From Acrasis kona (Eukaryota > Heterolobosea > Eutetramitea > Acrasida > Acrasidae), in contig JAOPGA020000657.1 of NCBI GenBank assembly GCA_026419775.2, positions 1-64,000 of the forward strand: a DNA stretch of 64,000 nt. Reading direction: 5' to 3'. Shown here one piece after another: positions 32,805 through 43,067 of the stretch. Under the pieces are notes generated by a model. The model was not told the origin of the DNA, made no database searches, and was given only the letters and a program-made list of their open reading frames with translations. The translations under genes and the position numbers were made by a program. Position 1 is the stretch's first letter. Each line of letters starts with the position of its first letter.

Positions 32805-34777
32805 TTACTGCTCGACAAGTAAATACATGCTCATTCTACCCTTGCCCTTTACATCAGCAGAGCGCTCTTCAAAAGAGTACATGTCCTTCACAAGTTCATA
32901 AGTCGACGGAGACATGTTTACACGCATCGGAACACCAAACGATTCCATTCTACTGGCCACATTCACTGCATCCCCATAAATGTCAAAACAAAACTTGTTG
33001 GACCCAATAACACCAGCAACAACTTTTCCGGTATTCATTCCAACTCTAATTTGTAAGGACTCTCTTGTTTCTTCAAGCATTGGTACCACTCTAGATCTAT
33101 ATGACAAATCCTTCATTGAAGCATTTTCAATTTTACTCTGTACTGATCCAATAAAGAATTGATTAAACTCTCTTACAACGCGGATCATCCCAAGACCGAA
33201 CTTGACTGCTATTTCTGCATGGTCCTTTCGTTCTGTGGGAAGCCCAGCAACTGCCATGTAAGCATCTCCAATGGTCTTGATCTTCTCCAATCCAAGCTCC
33301 ATTAACACGTCATCAAATCTAGAGAACAATCCATGGAGAAGTGTGACTAGAATAGTAGGTGTTGCATTCTCGCTAATCGTTGTAAACTTGACGATATCAG
33401 AAAAAACAACCGTAACGCTTTCATACTCCTCACAAATCATCTCAGAGTTGTTCAGTTTGATCTTGTTGGCAATCTCTTGGGGTAAGATATTAAGTAGTAA
33501 ATGTTCGCTTTTTTCCTTTTCGTTATTGATCTCTTCGTTTAGGAGACGTAGGCTGGACCTATCTCTGGAGACACATGACGATATAATGATAATCATAATG
33601 AAACAGACAATACATGTGCACAGTGTAACGTAAAATAAAAGTTGCAAGCCTCCAACTCCATCTATTTGTTCAAAGTCGAAACGAGATGTGTCCAATATAT
33701 ACGAGGCTCCCGCCATTCCTGTATAATGCATGCCACATACAGCAATAGCCATAACCACTGCACTTCCCAACTGCTGCCATTCCTTCTCAAGGTTGTAGCA
33801 CAGCCATAAAGCAGCGACAGAAGCTACATAGGCGATGATGAGCGATGCTATAACGACTCCTGGATTAAAAATGATGGCCAAGCCTGATTGTTGCATTGCT
33901 GTCATACCGTAGTAGTGCATGGCTCCAACACCAGTTGTGGTAAAAACTGCAGCAAATAAAATTTGTACAATGTGTGGTAGATTGTCGTCACCGAATATAC
34001 GGGGCCTTATTTTTAACCAGAGCGCTCCCCACTTGGATAGCGACTCGAGGTCACTTGATACGATTAGTTCTTGACTGCTTGAAACTTCTTCTTCAACCAC
34101 ATATCGAGAAGCATGGCTCATGGCAGAGTTCCTCCTCACAGCACCAGTAAATTCTACAAGCTCAGAGACTCTAGGAGTGGCAGGAGCATCCACAAAAAGC
34201 TTAGTCAGCCCAATTTTTGATTTATCATCCAAATCTAACAAGATGTTTGCTTTCTCCTTCTGACCTCCCTTTAGGTCATACTTTGAACAAGAAGCAACAG
34301 CATGTCTCCTTAACATGTCTCTGAAGGGTATTACAAGCTTCTGAAGACTAGTTATAATAAAAGCCACCGCAACACTACTACTTGCTATGAAGGCCGACAT
34401 TACTGTCGCCACAATATCATATTTGATGTTGATTATCTTGCCTCCGCTGAGCAGGGATAGTGCCATCATGCCCACTATAATAAATTACAGAGTATGTGAT
34501 TGTTTTTCTTACCGAAATGCATCGACCATATAGCACAGCAACCCAGAGCTATAGCTCCCGCTAGAGTCCAAAATATCACGGCTATCTTCTTCTGTGTGAA
34601 TCTAGTTTGAGATACTAGCTGAAGCGTGGTGAAGCTTCCAAATGTACTTAAAACGAAGCTCATGACGACGTAGCCAGCATTCCATTGCTGGGAAAGTACC
34701 ACGATATTGGTACCATTTAGGGTATTATTGGAATACTGAAGAAAGTTCTCTATAGAGAAGAAATGGTTGTGGGGCAT
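32805..34777 (-). CDS. MHYT-domain class III nucleotide cyclase (predicted adenylate cyclase)
   Basis: Exons 34513-34777 and 32805-34474 encode 644 residues. The membrane part has about eight hydrophobic helices with three MHYT motifs: MHFVGMMAL (crossing the intron), MHYYGMTAM and MHYTGMAGA. MHYT modules are integral membrane sensors, proposed to bind copper and sense gases. A helical linker (NEEINNEKEKSEHLLLNILP) leads to the class III catalytic domain: VTVVFSDIVKFT and DAYMAVAGLP with both metal-binding aspartates, then GVIGSNKFCFDIYGDAVNVASRM. Specificity residues are Lys (KIKTIGD) and Asp (FDIYGD), the adenylate type rather than the Glu/Cys guanylate type. A Ser-rich cytosolic loop lies between MHYT units one and two. 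Confidence 0.88.
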
Positions 34778-35809
34778 GCTGTTTTATTTTTATGTAAATC
34801 GATTGATTGCCCCCACGATTACGGAGGTTCTCACTTTTCGTTTGTGGGCTATTTTTACCCAATTTAGGAAGTTGAGAATACCCCGCCAATAATCGTGAAT
34901 ATGATGCAGAACCTATACTTCTAAGCGTGCACGTGAATGAAAACACAAAGTAAATAATAGCGCAATTCCTCACTGCGGATTTTTTATTTGGACGGTACGG
35001 ATACTTACGCGTATACTTGAAATAAAAAAGGAAGGTGTTTATCCGTTCAGCGAACCATATCGCCGACTGAATTGAGCAACTGAATACAGAGCTGTGTTCT
35101 AGATGTAAAGGTACCTGGTGAACTGTCACCAGCAGTAAATTTATTAAAAAATGTGTTGTGGGAATAAACCGGTTAGAGTTTCGGCTATGACCAAAAAAAG
35201 TAGCGTGTGCCACATAATGATTATTTATTTTATCTCAATTTTTGAGCTTGAGTATTGACAATGTTTGCGTAATAGTTTTTTTGCAATAGTCCTTCTAGAA
35301 AGTGCTATCAAAGGCTTCTGTTGTCGAAAGTTTTATAATGCTTTATATCCTTTTGTGCTCCCTGCCCGCCAGGTATAATCTCTGAGTCCGTATAACTAGT
35401 CAGTATTGAGGATAAGATGGTCAAAGTCGCAAGTTGAGGTCACAAATCAATATGTAATTAATGAAGACTTCTTGTATGGTTTATACAATAATAATACAAA
35501 ATGTAAATAATATAATGACCCGAATCAAAATGAAGTTAAATTATAAGTCCCCTGTATATTAGAGACTTTCCTCTATCATTCGATTGGGGCCTTATCATCA
35601 GGAACTAAACTTCTATTGGGTTGAAATTACATTTCATGTGATCATAACTTCAATCCAGTTTCTCCGCAAACGTTAATCCTTCACTTCACTTTGCCTTGAA
35701 GACATTACATACATTCAATTGATAAAAGCTACAACATCGGCTATTGAGCATACTCTTTGTCAACCAAGTTGTTCTTTCACAAATATCAGATACCAGATCA
35801 ACATAAAGC
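34778..35809. other. Longest gene-free spacer among the annotated genes
   Basis: About 1 kb between divergent genes (cyclase and succinyl-CoA ligase), with an AT-rich right half. A 162-codon open frame on the minus strand (34725-35213) overlaps the cyclase start and shows no domain or composition like the real genes here. I see nothing else. Confidence 0.55.
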
Positions 35810-37127
35810 ATGTTCAGAGCTATTAGCGGAATCAAATCATCTATTAGTAAATCACTAATTTCACAACAACGTCGTCTCTTGAATATCCAAGAGTACCACG
35901 CCAAGGAACTGCTCGGAAAGTACAACGTTCCACATCAAAGGGGCTTTTGTGTTACTGATCTAGATGGAGTAGATGGTGCCGTGAAGAAAGTAAAAGACGA
36001 TTTTTATAGCAAAAACTTTATTGTTAAAGCACAAGTCCTCGCAGGTGGTAGAGGAAAAGGACATTTCTTGGAGAACAACTTCAAGGGTGGTGTTAAATTC
36101 GTCAAAACAGCAGAGGATGTTAGAGGAACCGTCAAACAGATGCTAGGCAACACCTTGGTCACCAAACAAACAACTAAAGATGGAATAAAAGTATCCAAGG
36201 TTTTCATTGCAGAGTGTTTGGATTTTAAGAGAGAATTATACTTTGCCATCCTTTTGGATAGATCTTACGATGGACCAGTCATGGTTGCCTCCACACAAGG
36301 CGGTGTAGATATTGAGACGGTCGCAGAGGAGACGCCACATTTGATCCACAGTCTACCTATTGATGTCAAGACTGGTCCAAAGCTCGATCAACTACTCGAT
36401 CTTGCAGGAAAGTTGGAGCTCGAGGGAAGCGTAAAGCGCAGTGCTGCCGAGGCCATGTTAAACCTATACAACTTGTTCACCGAAACCGACTGCACATTGG
36501 TAGAGGTCAATCCTCTTGTTCAAACCGATGATGACCAAATATCATGCGTGGACTGCAAAATCAACATTGATGACAATGCAGAGTTCAGAAAGAAGGACAT
36601 TTTCGAAACCATGAGAGATTTTGCTGAGGAGGACCCAAGAGAAGTAGAGGCCAGTAAGGTTGGATTGAACTATGTTGGACTCGACGGTAACATTGGTTGC
36701 ATGGGTACGTTGTTGATGATTTCGTTTTACTTTTAACACTGCAGTGAATGGAGCCGGATTGGCAATGGCCACCATGGACATTATCAAACTACACGGAGGG
36801 TCACCAGCAAACTTTTTGGACGTTGGAGGAGGAGCAACAACACAACAAGTCAAGGAAGCCTTCAAGATTTTAACAAGCGACAAGGCAGTTCGTGCTATTT
36901 TGGTAAACATTTTCGGAGGAATCATGAGGTGTGATGTGATCGCTCAAGGAATCATTGATGCAGCACGTGACATTGAACTCAAGATCCCATTGGTCGTCAG
37001 GTTGGAGGGAACGAACGTAGAACAAGGAAAGAAGTTATTAGAGGATTGCGACTTTGTCAAGTTGGAGACTGCTGATGATTTGGACGATGCTGCAAAGAAG
37101 GCCGTCAAAGGATCACAAAGTCTATAA
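35810..37127 (+). CDS. SUCLG2: Succinyl-CoA ligase beta subunit, mitochondrial
   Basis: Exons 35810-36704 and 36745-37127 encode 425 residues. TCA-cycle enzyme making succinate and a nucleoside triphosphate from succinyl-CoA. An Arg/Ser-rich N-terminus (residues 1-22) looks like a mitochondrial presequence, followed by [16 protein letters not shown], the usual mature start. The ATP-grasp domain has [14 protein letters not shown] and VEVNPLV; the C-terminal part has [28 protein letters not shown] and [12 protein letters not shown] cannot tell ATP- from GTP-specificity by eye; the symbol is therefore tentative. The alpha subunit is not in this window. Confidence 0.9.
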
Positions 37128-37138
37128 ATAATAACATT

Positions 37139-39223
37139 TTACAATTTTATTTTCCATTCATTGGGTATGCTTGTAACACTTTTAAATCGATTGACCATTT
37201 CTTTTCCTTGAGTGCTAGTGATGCGCGAAACAACACTAATCATCTTATCAACCGCCAAAACCCTCAACGCTTCATTCCACTCGTAAACATTCTTGCAATT
37301 AAAAAGATGAATCCATCCAGAGATTGATTCCATCACGTTCAAACACAATTCATAAAAACCAACTTGGTCATTTTTACATGCACACAAATCGTTTGTAATC
37401 TTCTTGATGCGATTTACAATGGCAACAAGAATTAATTGAATCTGATCCGAATCACCAAGAATGTAATCCACATATTCCTCCACCAACTGCACCATGGCCT
37501 TGTGACCGGTGGGATCGAACGGATAGTACTCGTGGTCGATGGTGTGGACCACCACAGGAGCGGCCACCTTCTTGATGAGCTCCGGCACCATGTGCTCGTC
37601 GTCGCTCTCCGGATTATCAATGTCGTTGGGCGGTATTCCATAATACAATAAACTTCTCCACCATTCAAAATCAACAAATGTCGCATGTGATAGGGGTCCA
37701 TCTACATTCCAAACATTGGCCATTTCTAATCTCACAAATGGCGCGAATACTTTTTGCGCACATAATCCGCAGTAAGTGTCTCTGTATGAATCTGGTTGAT
37801 CTCTCTTCCAAATTTCAAATCTCATCCTAATCTTGTCCAGATTACAAAACTCATCCACCACATCATCAAACACCATCTTACCATCCTGAACGATTCGCGA
37901 CAGTTGATTGTCGAATTGTGGTTGCATGGGATCGTGATTTGGAATGCATTCGACAGATGATGCGTTCGATTTGATTTGATTCAACCACACTTGATACATT
38001 CTCTCGTGATGATCTCTTCTTGATTTCCATAGCTCTTCTTCGATTTGTTCGATCATGGGCACCTTGTCATCCAGGCAGTCAACCAGATCCTCGATGAAGA
38101 TTTTAACGTGTTGATAAAAAGTATATTTTTCGGTCAACTCGTCCATTTGTTGTTTTAGGAAACCCAAATGTTGTGCTCTTGATTGCATTTCTGATCTGGT
38201 TGACTCCAACACTCCGGACTCAACCGACAAGAAATCTTCCGAAAGTGAAATTTGTGCTTTCAATGATTGGTCCAGCAACGTAATGTTTGGTAGTTGTGGA
38301 ATGACGAATTCTTCATTTTGATCGAATGAAAGTTTTGGAGTGATTTGTTGTTGTTGTTGTTTGATGGGATCGGGTAGTGGGGCGACGCCAGCGTTTTTTA
38401 ATCGTAATAGTTCCCATTCGGATTCTTGTTCGTTGACTTGTTTTTGCTCATCGTCATCGTCCTCCTCATCAAGTTCATCATTCATCATGTCGTCATCGCG
38501 TGCTTGTTGAAGTACGGATTTTTTAATGTCTCCTATTGGTTTTCCAAACGCAATCTTGTTTCCTCGTAGGTCATCAAAAACATCATCGTCCTTTACATCA
38601 TCATCAGAATCATCATCTCGCACTAATCTTGATTCTTGAGCATTGTCTTTTGTTGTTGATGTGGAACCTAAACCGCTCGTAACGTTTAGCGAAATGTATT
38701 CTTCGGATTCTGTTGTATCGTTATCTTGTTCCCTCTGGCGTTTCCGCCGCTCTTTTGCATTTTTTATTGTGAGCGCATCTGGAATGACATGGTGCGGAAC
38801 AATTATAGGATCCTCTTCGTTAGACAGTGCGATGCGAGTTTCAATGTTCCCCACTGTATTGATTTCAAATAATGATATGGGTGTTTCTATTCTTTTTACC
38901 GATTTATTTAGAGTTGAGTGTGTGGTTGTGCCCCTTTTGTTTTCTCTTTTTGTTTTTGGTTTATAGTCTGGTTTTTCTTCATCTTGGGTGACAGTGGTAT
39001 TAATGTGTGGGTTCCGTATTATTGACCTCTTTGTTGTTGGTTTTTGATTTACATCAGTGTCGAAGCTTAGAAACGTTGGTCTTTGATCAACTTTTGGTTT
39101 TGTGCGTATCGCGGATTCAACAATGTCATTAGCTGCTGTAACTGAACTCTCTGTTTCATTGTTGTTTGTTACATTACGACTTCGTGTGACCCCTACAGTT
39201 TTAGGTAACCTCTTCTTTATCAT
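37139..39223 (-). CDS. PAXBP1: PAXBP1/GCFC-domain protein
   Basis: 694 residues from the ATG at 39223, one exon. GCFC proteins (GC-rich sequence DNA-binding factor, PAXBP1, NTR1-like) are nuclear and linked to splicing. The N-terminal half is disordered and charged, starting with a basic MIKKRLPK stretch. The middle is a coiled coil (residues about 330-420). The GCFC domain shows DEFCNLDKIRMRFEIWKRDQ, YCGLCAQKVFAPFVRLEM and FEWWRSLLYYG, the sequence expected for PAXBP1. The C-terminal third is shorter than in animals. Confidence 0.8.
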   Translation of the reverse strand: MIKKRLPKTVGVTRSRNVTNNNETESSVTAANDIVESAIRTKPKVDQRPTFLSFDTDVNQKPTTKRSIIRNPHINTTVTQDEEKPDYKPKTKRENKRGTTTHSTLNKSVKRIETPISLFEINTVGNIETRIALSNEEDPIIVPHHVIPDALTIKNAKERRKRQREQDNDTTESEEYISLNVTSGLGSTSTTKDNAQESRLVRDDDSDDDVKDDDVFDDLRGNKIAFGKPIGDIKKSVLQQARDDDMMNDELDEEDDDDEQKQVNEQESEWELLRLKNAGVAPLPDPIKQQQQQITPKLSFDQNEEFVIPQLPNITLLDQSLKAQISLSEDFLSVESGVLESTRSEMQSRAQHLGFLKQQMDELTEKYTFYQHVKIFIEDLVDCLDDKVPMIEQIEEELWKSRRDHHERMYQVWLNQIKSNASSVECIPNHDPMQPQFDNQLSRIVQDGKMVFDDVVDEFCNLDKIRMRFEIWKRDQPDSYRDTYCGLCAQKVFAPFVRLEMANVWNVDGPLSHATFVDFEWWRSLLYYGIPPNDIDNPESDDEHMVPELIKKVAAPVVVHTIDHEYYPFDPTGHKAMVQLVEEYVDYILGDSDQIQLILVAIVNRIKKITNDLCACKNDQVGFYELCLNVMESISGWIHLFNCKNVYEWNEALRVLAVDKMISVVSRITSTQGKEMVNRFKSVTSIPNEWKIKL

Positions 39224-39264
39224 GAAGTCTGTTTGATTAATTTGAAGTTGACCAGATAACAAGG

Positions 39265-39693
39265 ATGTCAATAGATTTATTGAATCAGGCTGCACACAAC
39301 GGAGACCTGGAGCAGGTCATAAAGTATGTAGAGAGTGGAATTAACATAAACGAGCCTGATGATGTATGATGATAATTGAATTATATTGAAAATATATAGT
39401 ACGGAATGACACCGCTAATGTGGGCTACCATGGGTGGTAGAGAGTCGGTTGTGAAATATATTATATCAAAAAATGTAAGACTTGCTATAACGAGATGGAA
39501 ACTAAACGCCCAGAAAGGTGTTGACAGCAAAGAAGACCAAGACACTGACGAAGATACTGACTATGACAGTTTATCTGTAGAAGGCAAACTAAAAGTGAAA
39601 GAAGAAGAGAATACAAGATTAAAGCGTAGGATAGCTGATCTTGAGACTCAACTAATGGAATTAAAACGTGACGCAATGAACTCCTTATACTAA
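39265..39693 (+). CDS. Short ankyrin-repeat protein with coiled-coil tail
   Basis: Exons 39265-39363 and 39400-39693 encode 130 residues. One and a half ankyrin repeats are visible (LLNQAAHNGDLEQVIKYVESGI, then YGMTPLMWATMGGRESVVKYIISKN), followed by an acidic linker and a leucine-heptad helix. The segment 39476-39514 begins GTAAGA, ends CCCAG, is 39 nt and contains CTAAAC; it may be a second intron removing 13 residues in frame. The start lies 41 bases from the start of the divergent PAXBP1 gene. Confidence 0.7.
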
Positions 39694-40245
39694 CTAATGT
39701 TGAGTTGCATGTCGCAAAACGAGATTAAAACTGAAGACTACATTAATAACAAATAATCTTTAACTAACAAGTGTCAGCATATTATTTACAGCTCTAGGCG
39801 CATCTACTAGTTTTGTTGTCCCCACCTACATTATTCATAATTAACAAAATTCTGTCAAATTTACCAAATCCTGCACTGGTTAGGCATTTGTGATCTTTTT
39901 GTTCTTTGTCAAAAATCTCTCCAATCCATCTGTACCGACAAGACACCACAAATATTACTAGCGGTTGGCCTAGTGTTGAAGTCTATACCATTCTGAACGC
40001 AACAGGTCAGTAATGAATCGCATCCACTATTAATCATGCAAACAATCTGCATACATTTAATAAAAACTTTCTAATAAGAATACGTACTAAGAAAATATCT
40101 TTAGTTAAAGATTTTCGGAAATTTATAATAACATGATTCATGGTCCCTCACTCACATGACACGGTTAGTTAATCAAGTATTATTTACGAAAATAAAAATT
40201 AGTTTACAAAAATAAATATGCATCCAGAGAGTTGTAACTCCCAAT
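39694..40245. other. Convergent intergenic spacer
   Basis: 552 bases, AT-rich, between the ends of the ankyrin gene and the RhoGAP-like gene. No feature recognised. Confidence 0.55.
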
Positions 40246-40866
40246 CTATCCATTTATTTTTATTAAAACATCACAGAATGCATCCTGAGTTGTCTCATTG
40301 AATATAGATTTGTTGAGATTAAAGATTGTCTCGTAGTGTTCAATCATTATTTTTGTACATCTCCTTAGCATTGGAACATCTTGAATGATTATGGATATAT
40401 GAATGCTTGGCTTCATGATGATTGTTGTGAATACTACTGATAATTGTTCACTACTGCTCTTGTTGACTTCCCGATTTTGAAAGATCAAGTTGAGATGTTT
40501 CATAAGAAATTTGAGGGTCAAGTAATTATTAAAAGGTATGCTTGTTAAAAATTTTTGAATTTGAATAATTCTTGCTTCTTGATGTTTGTTTGATCCAATG
40601 TTTATCATTTGGTGATAATAGGTAGATGGTATTATGGGCTGCACAAATTTATCCAAATACACTAGCACTGCTGTGACACAGACGTCAAGCTTGTATTTAT
40701 ACAAATTTGGTTCTCGCGAATCTTTGTACGAGAGTAAGATCGATCTAGTATGAAAAGCAGGAGCTCCTTTCAAGTACAAGAATTTTGTTTTTAGACCATT
40801 TTTTTCCTCGATGGATTTTATAAGCTGATAGAGAGGTAGTAGCACGCCTTTGTAAGTTTCCTGCAT
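40246..40866 (-). CDS. RhoGAP-fold protein without a visible arginine finger
   Basis: A single exon, 206 residues. The second half matches the RhoGAP fold: PIIPSTYYHQMI, then IQIQKFLTSIPFNNYLTLKFLMKHL, then an SSEQLSVVFTTIIMKP helix near the usual NLAxVFxPxLLR. At the place of the catalytic G-[IL]-[FY]-R motif the protein reads KFLYLKGAPAF, with no arginine. It is therefore probably a GTPase-binding rather than GTPase-activating protein, as in OCRL-type RhoGAP domains. An upstream exon supplying another domain cannot be excluded. Confidence 0.65.
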   Translation of the reverse strand: MQETYKGVLLPLYQLIKSIEEKNGLKTKFLYLKGAPAFHTRSILLSYKDSREPNLYKYKLDVCVTAVLVYLDKFVQPIIPSTYYHQMINIGSNKHQEARIIQIQKFLTSIPFNNYLTLKFLMKHLNLIFQNREVNKSSSEQLSVVFTTIIMKPSIHISIIIQDVPMLRRCTKIMIEHYETIFNLNKSIFNETTQDAFCDVLIKING

Positions 40867-40937
40867 GGTTGTCTTGATTCCTTCGAAGTGTTATAAATGA
40901 GTAAGAAAAGTTTAGAAGCATTGTTCGTGGTGGCCGA

Positions 40938-41561
40938 ATGCTCAAAAGAGTTACTTCTATTTTTCCAAAACGCAGTCTAGCGAAACTTTCGATTGGAAGA
41001 TTTTATACTCAAGATCGCGCAGTGGAATATAATGAACAGCACGATAAAAACAAACTCGTACAGACACAAACAATATCTCCCTACACACTCAAGGTATGTG
41101 TTGGGAGAATTTTATCAGTCACAAGACACCATAACGCAGATTCCCTTTATGTCGAGGAGATTGATGTCGGTGAGGATAAACCAAGAATAGTGTGCAGTGG
41201 TTTGGTTGGCAAAGTAGAGGAATCACAAATGCAAGACCAACAGGTGCTCGTTGTTTGTAATCTCAAACCAAGTAACATGCGAGGAGTAAAAAGCGAGGCC
41301 ATGATACTATGTGCTAGTGACGACGCAAATAATGTTCAACTATTAAAAATACCATCCACAGCCACCGTAGGGGAGAGGGTCGAATATGAGAATTGTGAGC
41401 GACACGATCCTGATGAAAGGGTAAACGATAAAAAATTAACAAAAATAATGTCTTTATGGGGAACAGATTCACAAGGTAACGTAGTTTATAATAAAACACA
41501 CACAGTCAAGGTATCTGGACAAGCCGTCACATCCTCATATGTCAACTCTGTGGTCAAGTGA
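40938..41561 (+). CDS. tRNA-binding-domain protein (EMAPII/Arc1p type)
   Basis: A single exon, 207 residues. After an Arg/Ser/Lys-rich N-terminus that could be a mitochondrial presequence, the OB-fold of the AIMP1/EMAPII/Arc1p family appears: VGRILSVTRHHNADSLYVEEIDVGE, RIVCSGLVGKV, VLVVCNLKPSNMRGVKSEAMILCAS and VGERVEYE. These domains bind the outer corner of tRNA and aid aminoacyl-tRNA synthetases. Here the domain stands alone, not fused to a synthetase. Its 3' end is 35 bases from that of MOCS3. Confidence 0.85.
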   Translation: MLKRVTSIFPKRSLAKLSIGRFYTQDRAVEYNEQHDKNKLVQTQTISPYTLKVCVGRILSVTRHHNADSLYVEEIDVGEDKPRIVCSGLVGKVEESQMQDQQVLVVCNLKPSNMRGVKSEAMILCASDDANNVQLLKIPSTATVGERVEYENCERHDPDERVNDKKLTKIMSLWGTDSQGNVVYNKTHTVKVSGQAVTSSYVNSVVK

Positions 41562-41596
41562 TAAAGGTCATAAAGTTACAATCAATAAAATATTTA

Positions 41597-43012
41597 TTAA
41601 TAACTAGGAAAGCGTTGATCAACCAATCTAATCCACTCATCAATACCTCCATCAACATTCTTCACATTACCAAAAGACTTTTGTGTAACTAACGCTTTTG
41701 TAGCACTCACCGAGGCGACACCTCTCCTACACATTACATAAACAGGAAAATTCGATGGATCGCCACCAACATTATTTATTAATTCCTCCACTTGTTGAGG
41801 TTTACTTTTAATGTCTTTCAAAGGCACATTTACTGCGCCAGGAATAGAAGCAATATCAAACTGTACAGGTTCCCTCACATCCAACAACAAGTACTTTCCG
41901 CCAGGTTCGCCTTGAGAATCCATCACATCTTTTAATTGCATCACGCTGGCTCGATTATCTGCATTCAGCACTGAGCTAATGGCCTCAAAGCTTCTGGGAG
42001 CGGCACATGCTGGTGCACCCATGTGTGAAAGTTGAGTGATGGATGGATGATCACCACAAACAGCACAGGTAGGCGACCTTTTACGAAGCTGTACCGTTCT
42101 AAATGTAGTATCTCTTGCTTGGAATAGTACCATGCGTCTCGATAGTACATTTAATCCATCTCCACCACCTCCTTTAATCATTAAAAGTTCTAGTACTTGT
42201 AGAGCCTGTAAACAACCCATTATACCTGGAACCACACCACACACGCCTCCATCTGCACAATTGGTGACGGTCTCTGCGGGCGGCGCTTCGGGGAATAGAC
42301 ATCTGTAGCATGGACAATCTGGACCATAGTTATAAACTGTTAGTTGACCATCGAATCTGACGGCAGAAGCACTCACAAGAGGTTTCTTGGCAATTATGCA
42401 CGCGTCGTTTACCATGTATCGAGTTGATACGTTGTCGCTTGCATCAACTATAATGTCATATTTGGATACCAGGTCTAACCCATTGTGGGTTTCGAATGGT
42501 TCATCGTAGGTGTCTACTTGAATGCTAGAGTTTAGATTCTTCACAGAAATTGCTGCTGATGTGACTTTTGGCTGATCTCGTCTGTCCTCCGTGTGAATGA
42601 CTTGTCTTTGCAAGTTACTAATGTCCACTCTATCAAAGTCAACAATGCCGATTCGACCTACACCTGCCGCAGCGAGATAAAGTAGACAAGGTGCACCAAG
42701 ACCTCCAGCCCCTACTACAAGAACGGATCCGTTGCAAATACCTGCTTGTCCTTTGACCCCAATCTCAGGTAGTAACAAGTGCCTGCTGAAGCGTGATATT
42801 TGTTGGTTAGTTAATAATTTATCCACTTCTTGATAAGCGTAGAATTTTGATGGATCAACATTCGTGCTCTCTTTTGGTTGAACAGTATTGTCAAGAGTAT
42901 TATTTTTGTTCTCCAATAGCCTGATATAATCTTTCAATTTTCTATTTTCTTCCTCTAGTTGACGTAAACGGTCTTCGTCTTGTTTGTTCATGTTTTGTAA
43001 TAAATTTAACAT
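41597..43012 (-). CDS. MOCS3: Adenylyltransferase and sulfurtransferase MOCS3/UBA4
   Basis: A single exon, 471 residues. It activates URM1 and MOCS2A-type carriers for tRNA thiolation and molybdopterin synthesis. A short coiled coil (residues 8-40) precedes the E1 domain: SRHLLLPEIGVKGQ, GAGGLGAPCLLYLAAAGVG, DVSNLQRQ-like DISNLQRQVIH, and zinc cysteines in CPCYRC and CAVC. The rhodanese domain has LLLDVREPVQFD and active-site loop CRRGVAS. All catalytic elements appear intact. Confidence 0.94.
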   Translation of the reverse strand: MLNLLQNMNKQDEDRLRQLEEENRKLKDYIRLLENKNNTLDNTVQPKESTNVDPSKFYAYQEVDKLLTNQQISRFSRHLLLPEIGVKGQAGICNGSVLVVGAGGLGAPCLLYLAAAGVGRIGIVDFDRVDISNLQRQVIHTEDRRDQPKVTSAAISVKNLNSSIQVDTYDEPFETHNGLDLVSKYDIIVDASDNVSTRYMVNDACIIAKKPLVSASAVRFDGQLTVYNYGPDCPCYRCLFPEAPPAETVTNCADGGVCGVVPGIMGCLQALQVLELLMIKGGGGDGLNVLSRRMVLFQARDTTFRTVQLRKRSPTCAVCGDHPSITQLSHMGAPACAAPRSFEAISSVLNADNRASVMQLKDVMDSQGEPGGKYLLLDVREPVQFDIASIPGAVNVPLKDIKSKPQQVEELINNVGGDPSNFPVYVMCRRGVASVSATKALVTQKSFGNVKNVDGGIDEWIRLVDQRFPSY

Positions 43013-43067
43013 GTTGTTGGAGGAATGTTGAAAGGTAATCTTAGTCAGTCTTTCGCAAATTCAAACA

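Noticed and set aside
34725-35213. 162-codon open frame on the minus strand upstream of the cyclase
   Set aside because: Overlaps the cyclase start, has no recognisable domain, and its composition is unlike neighbouring proteins; probably a chance frame.
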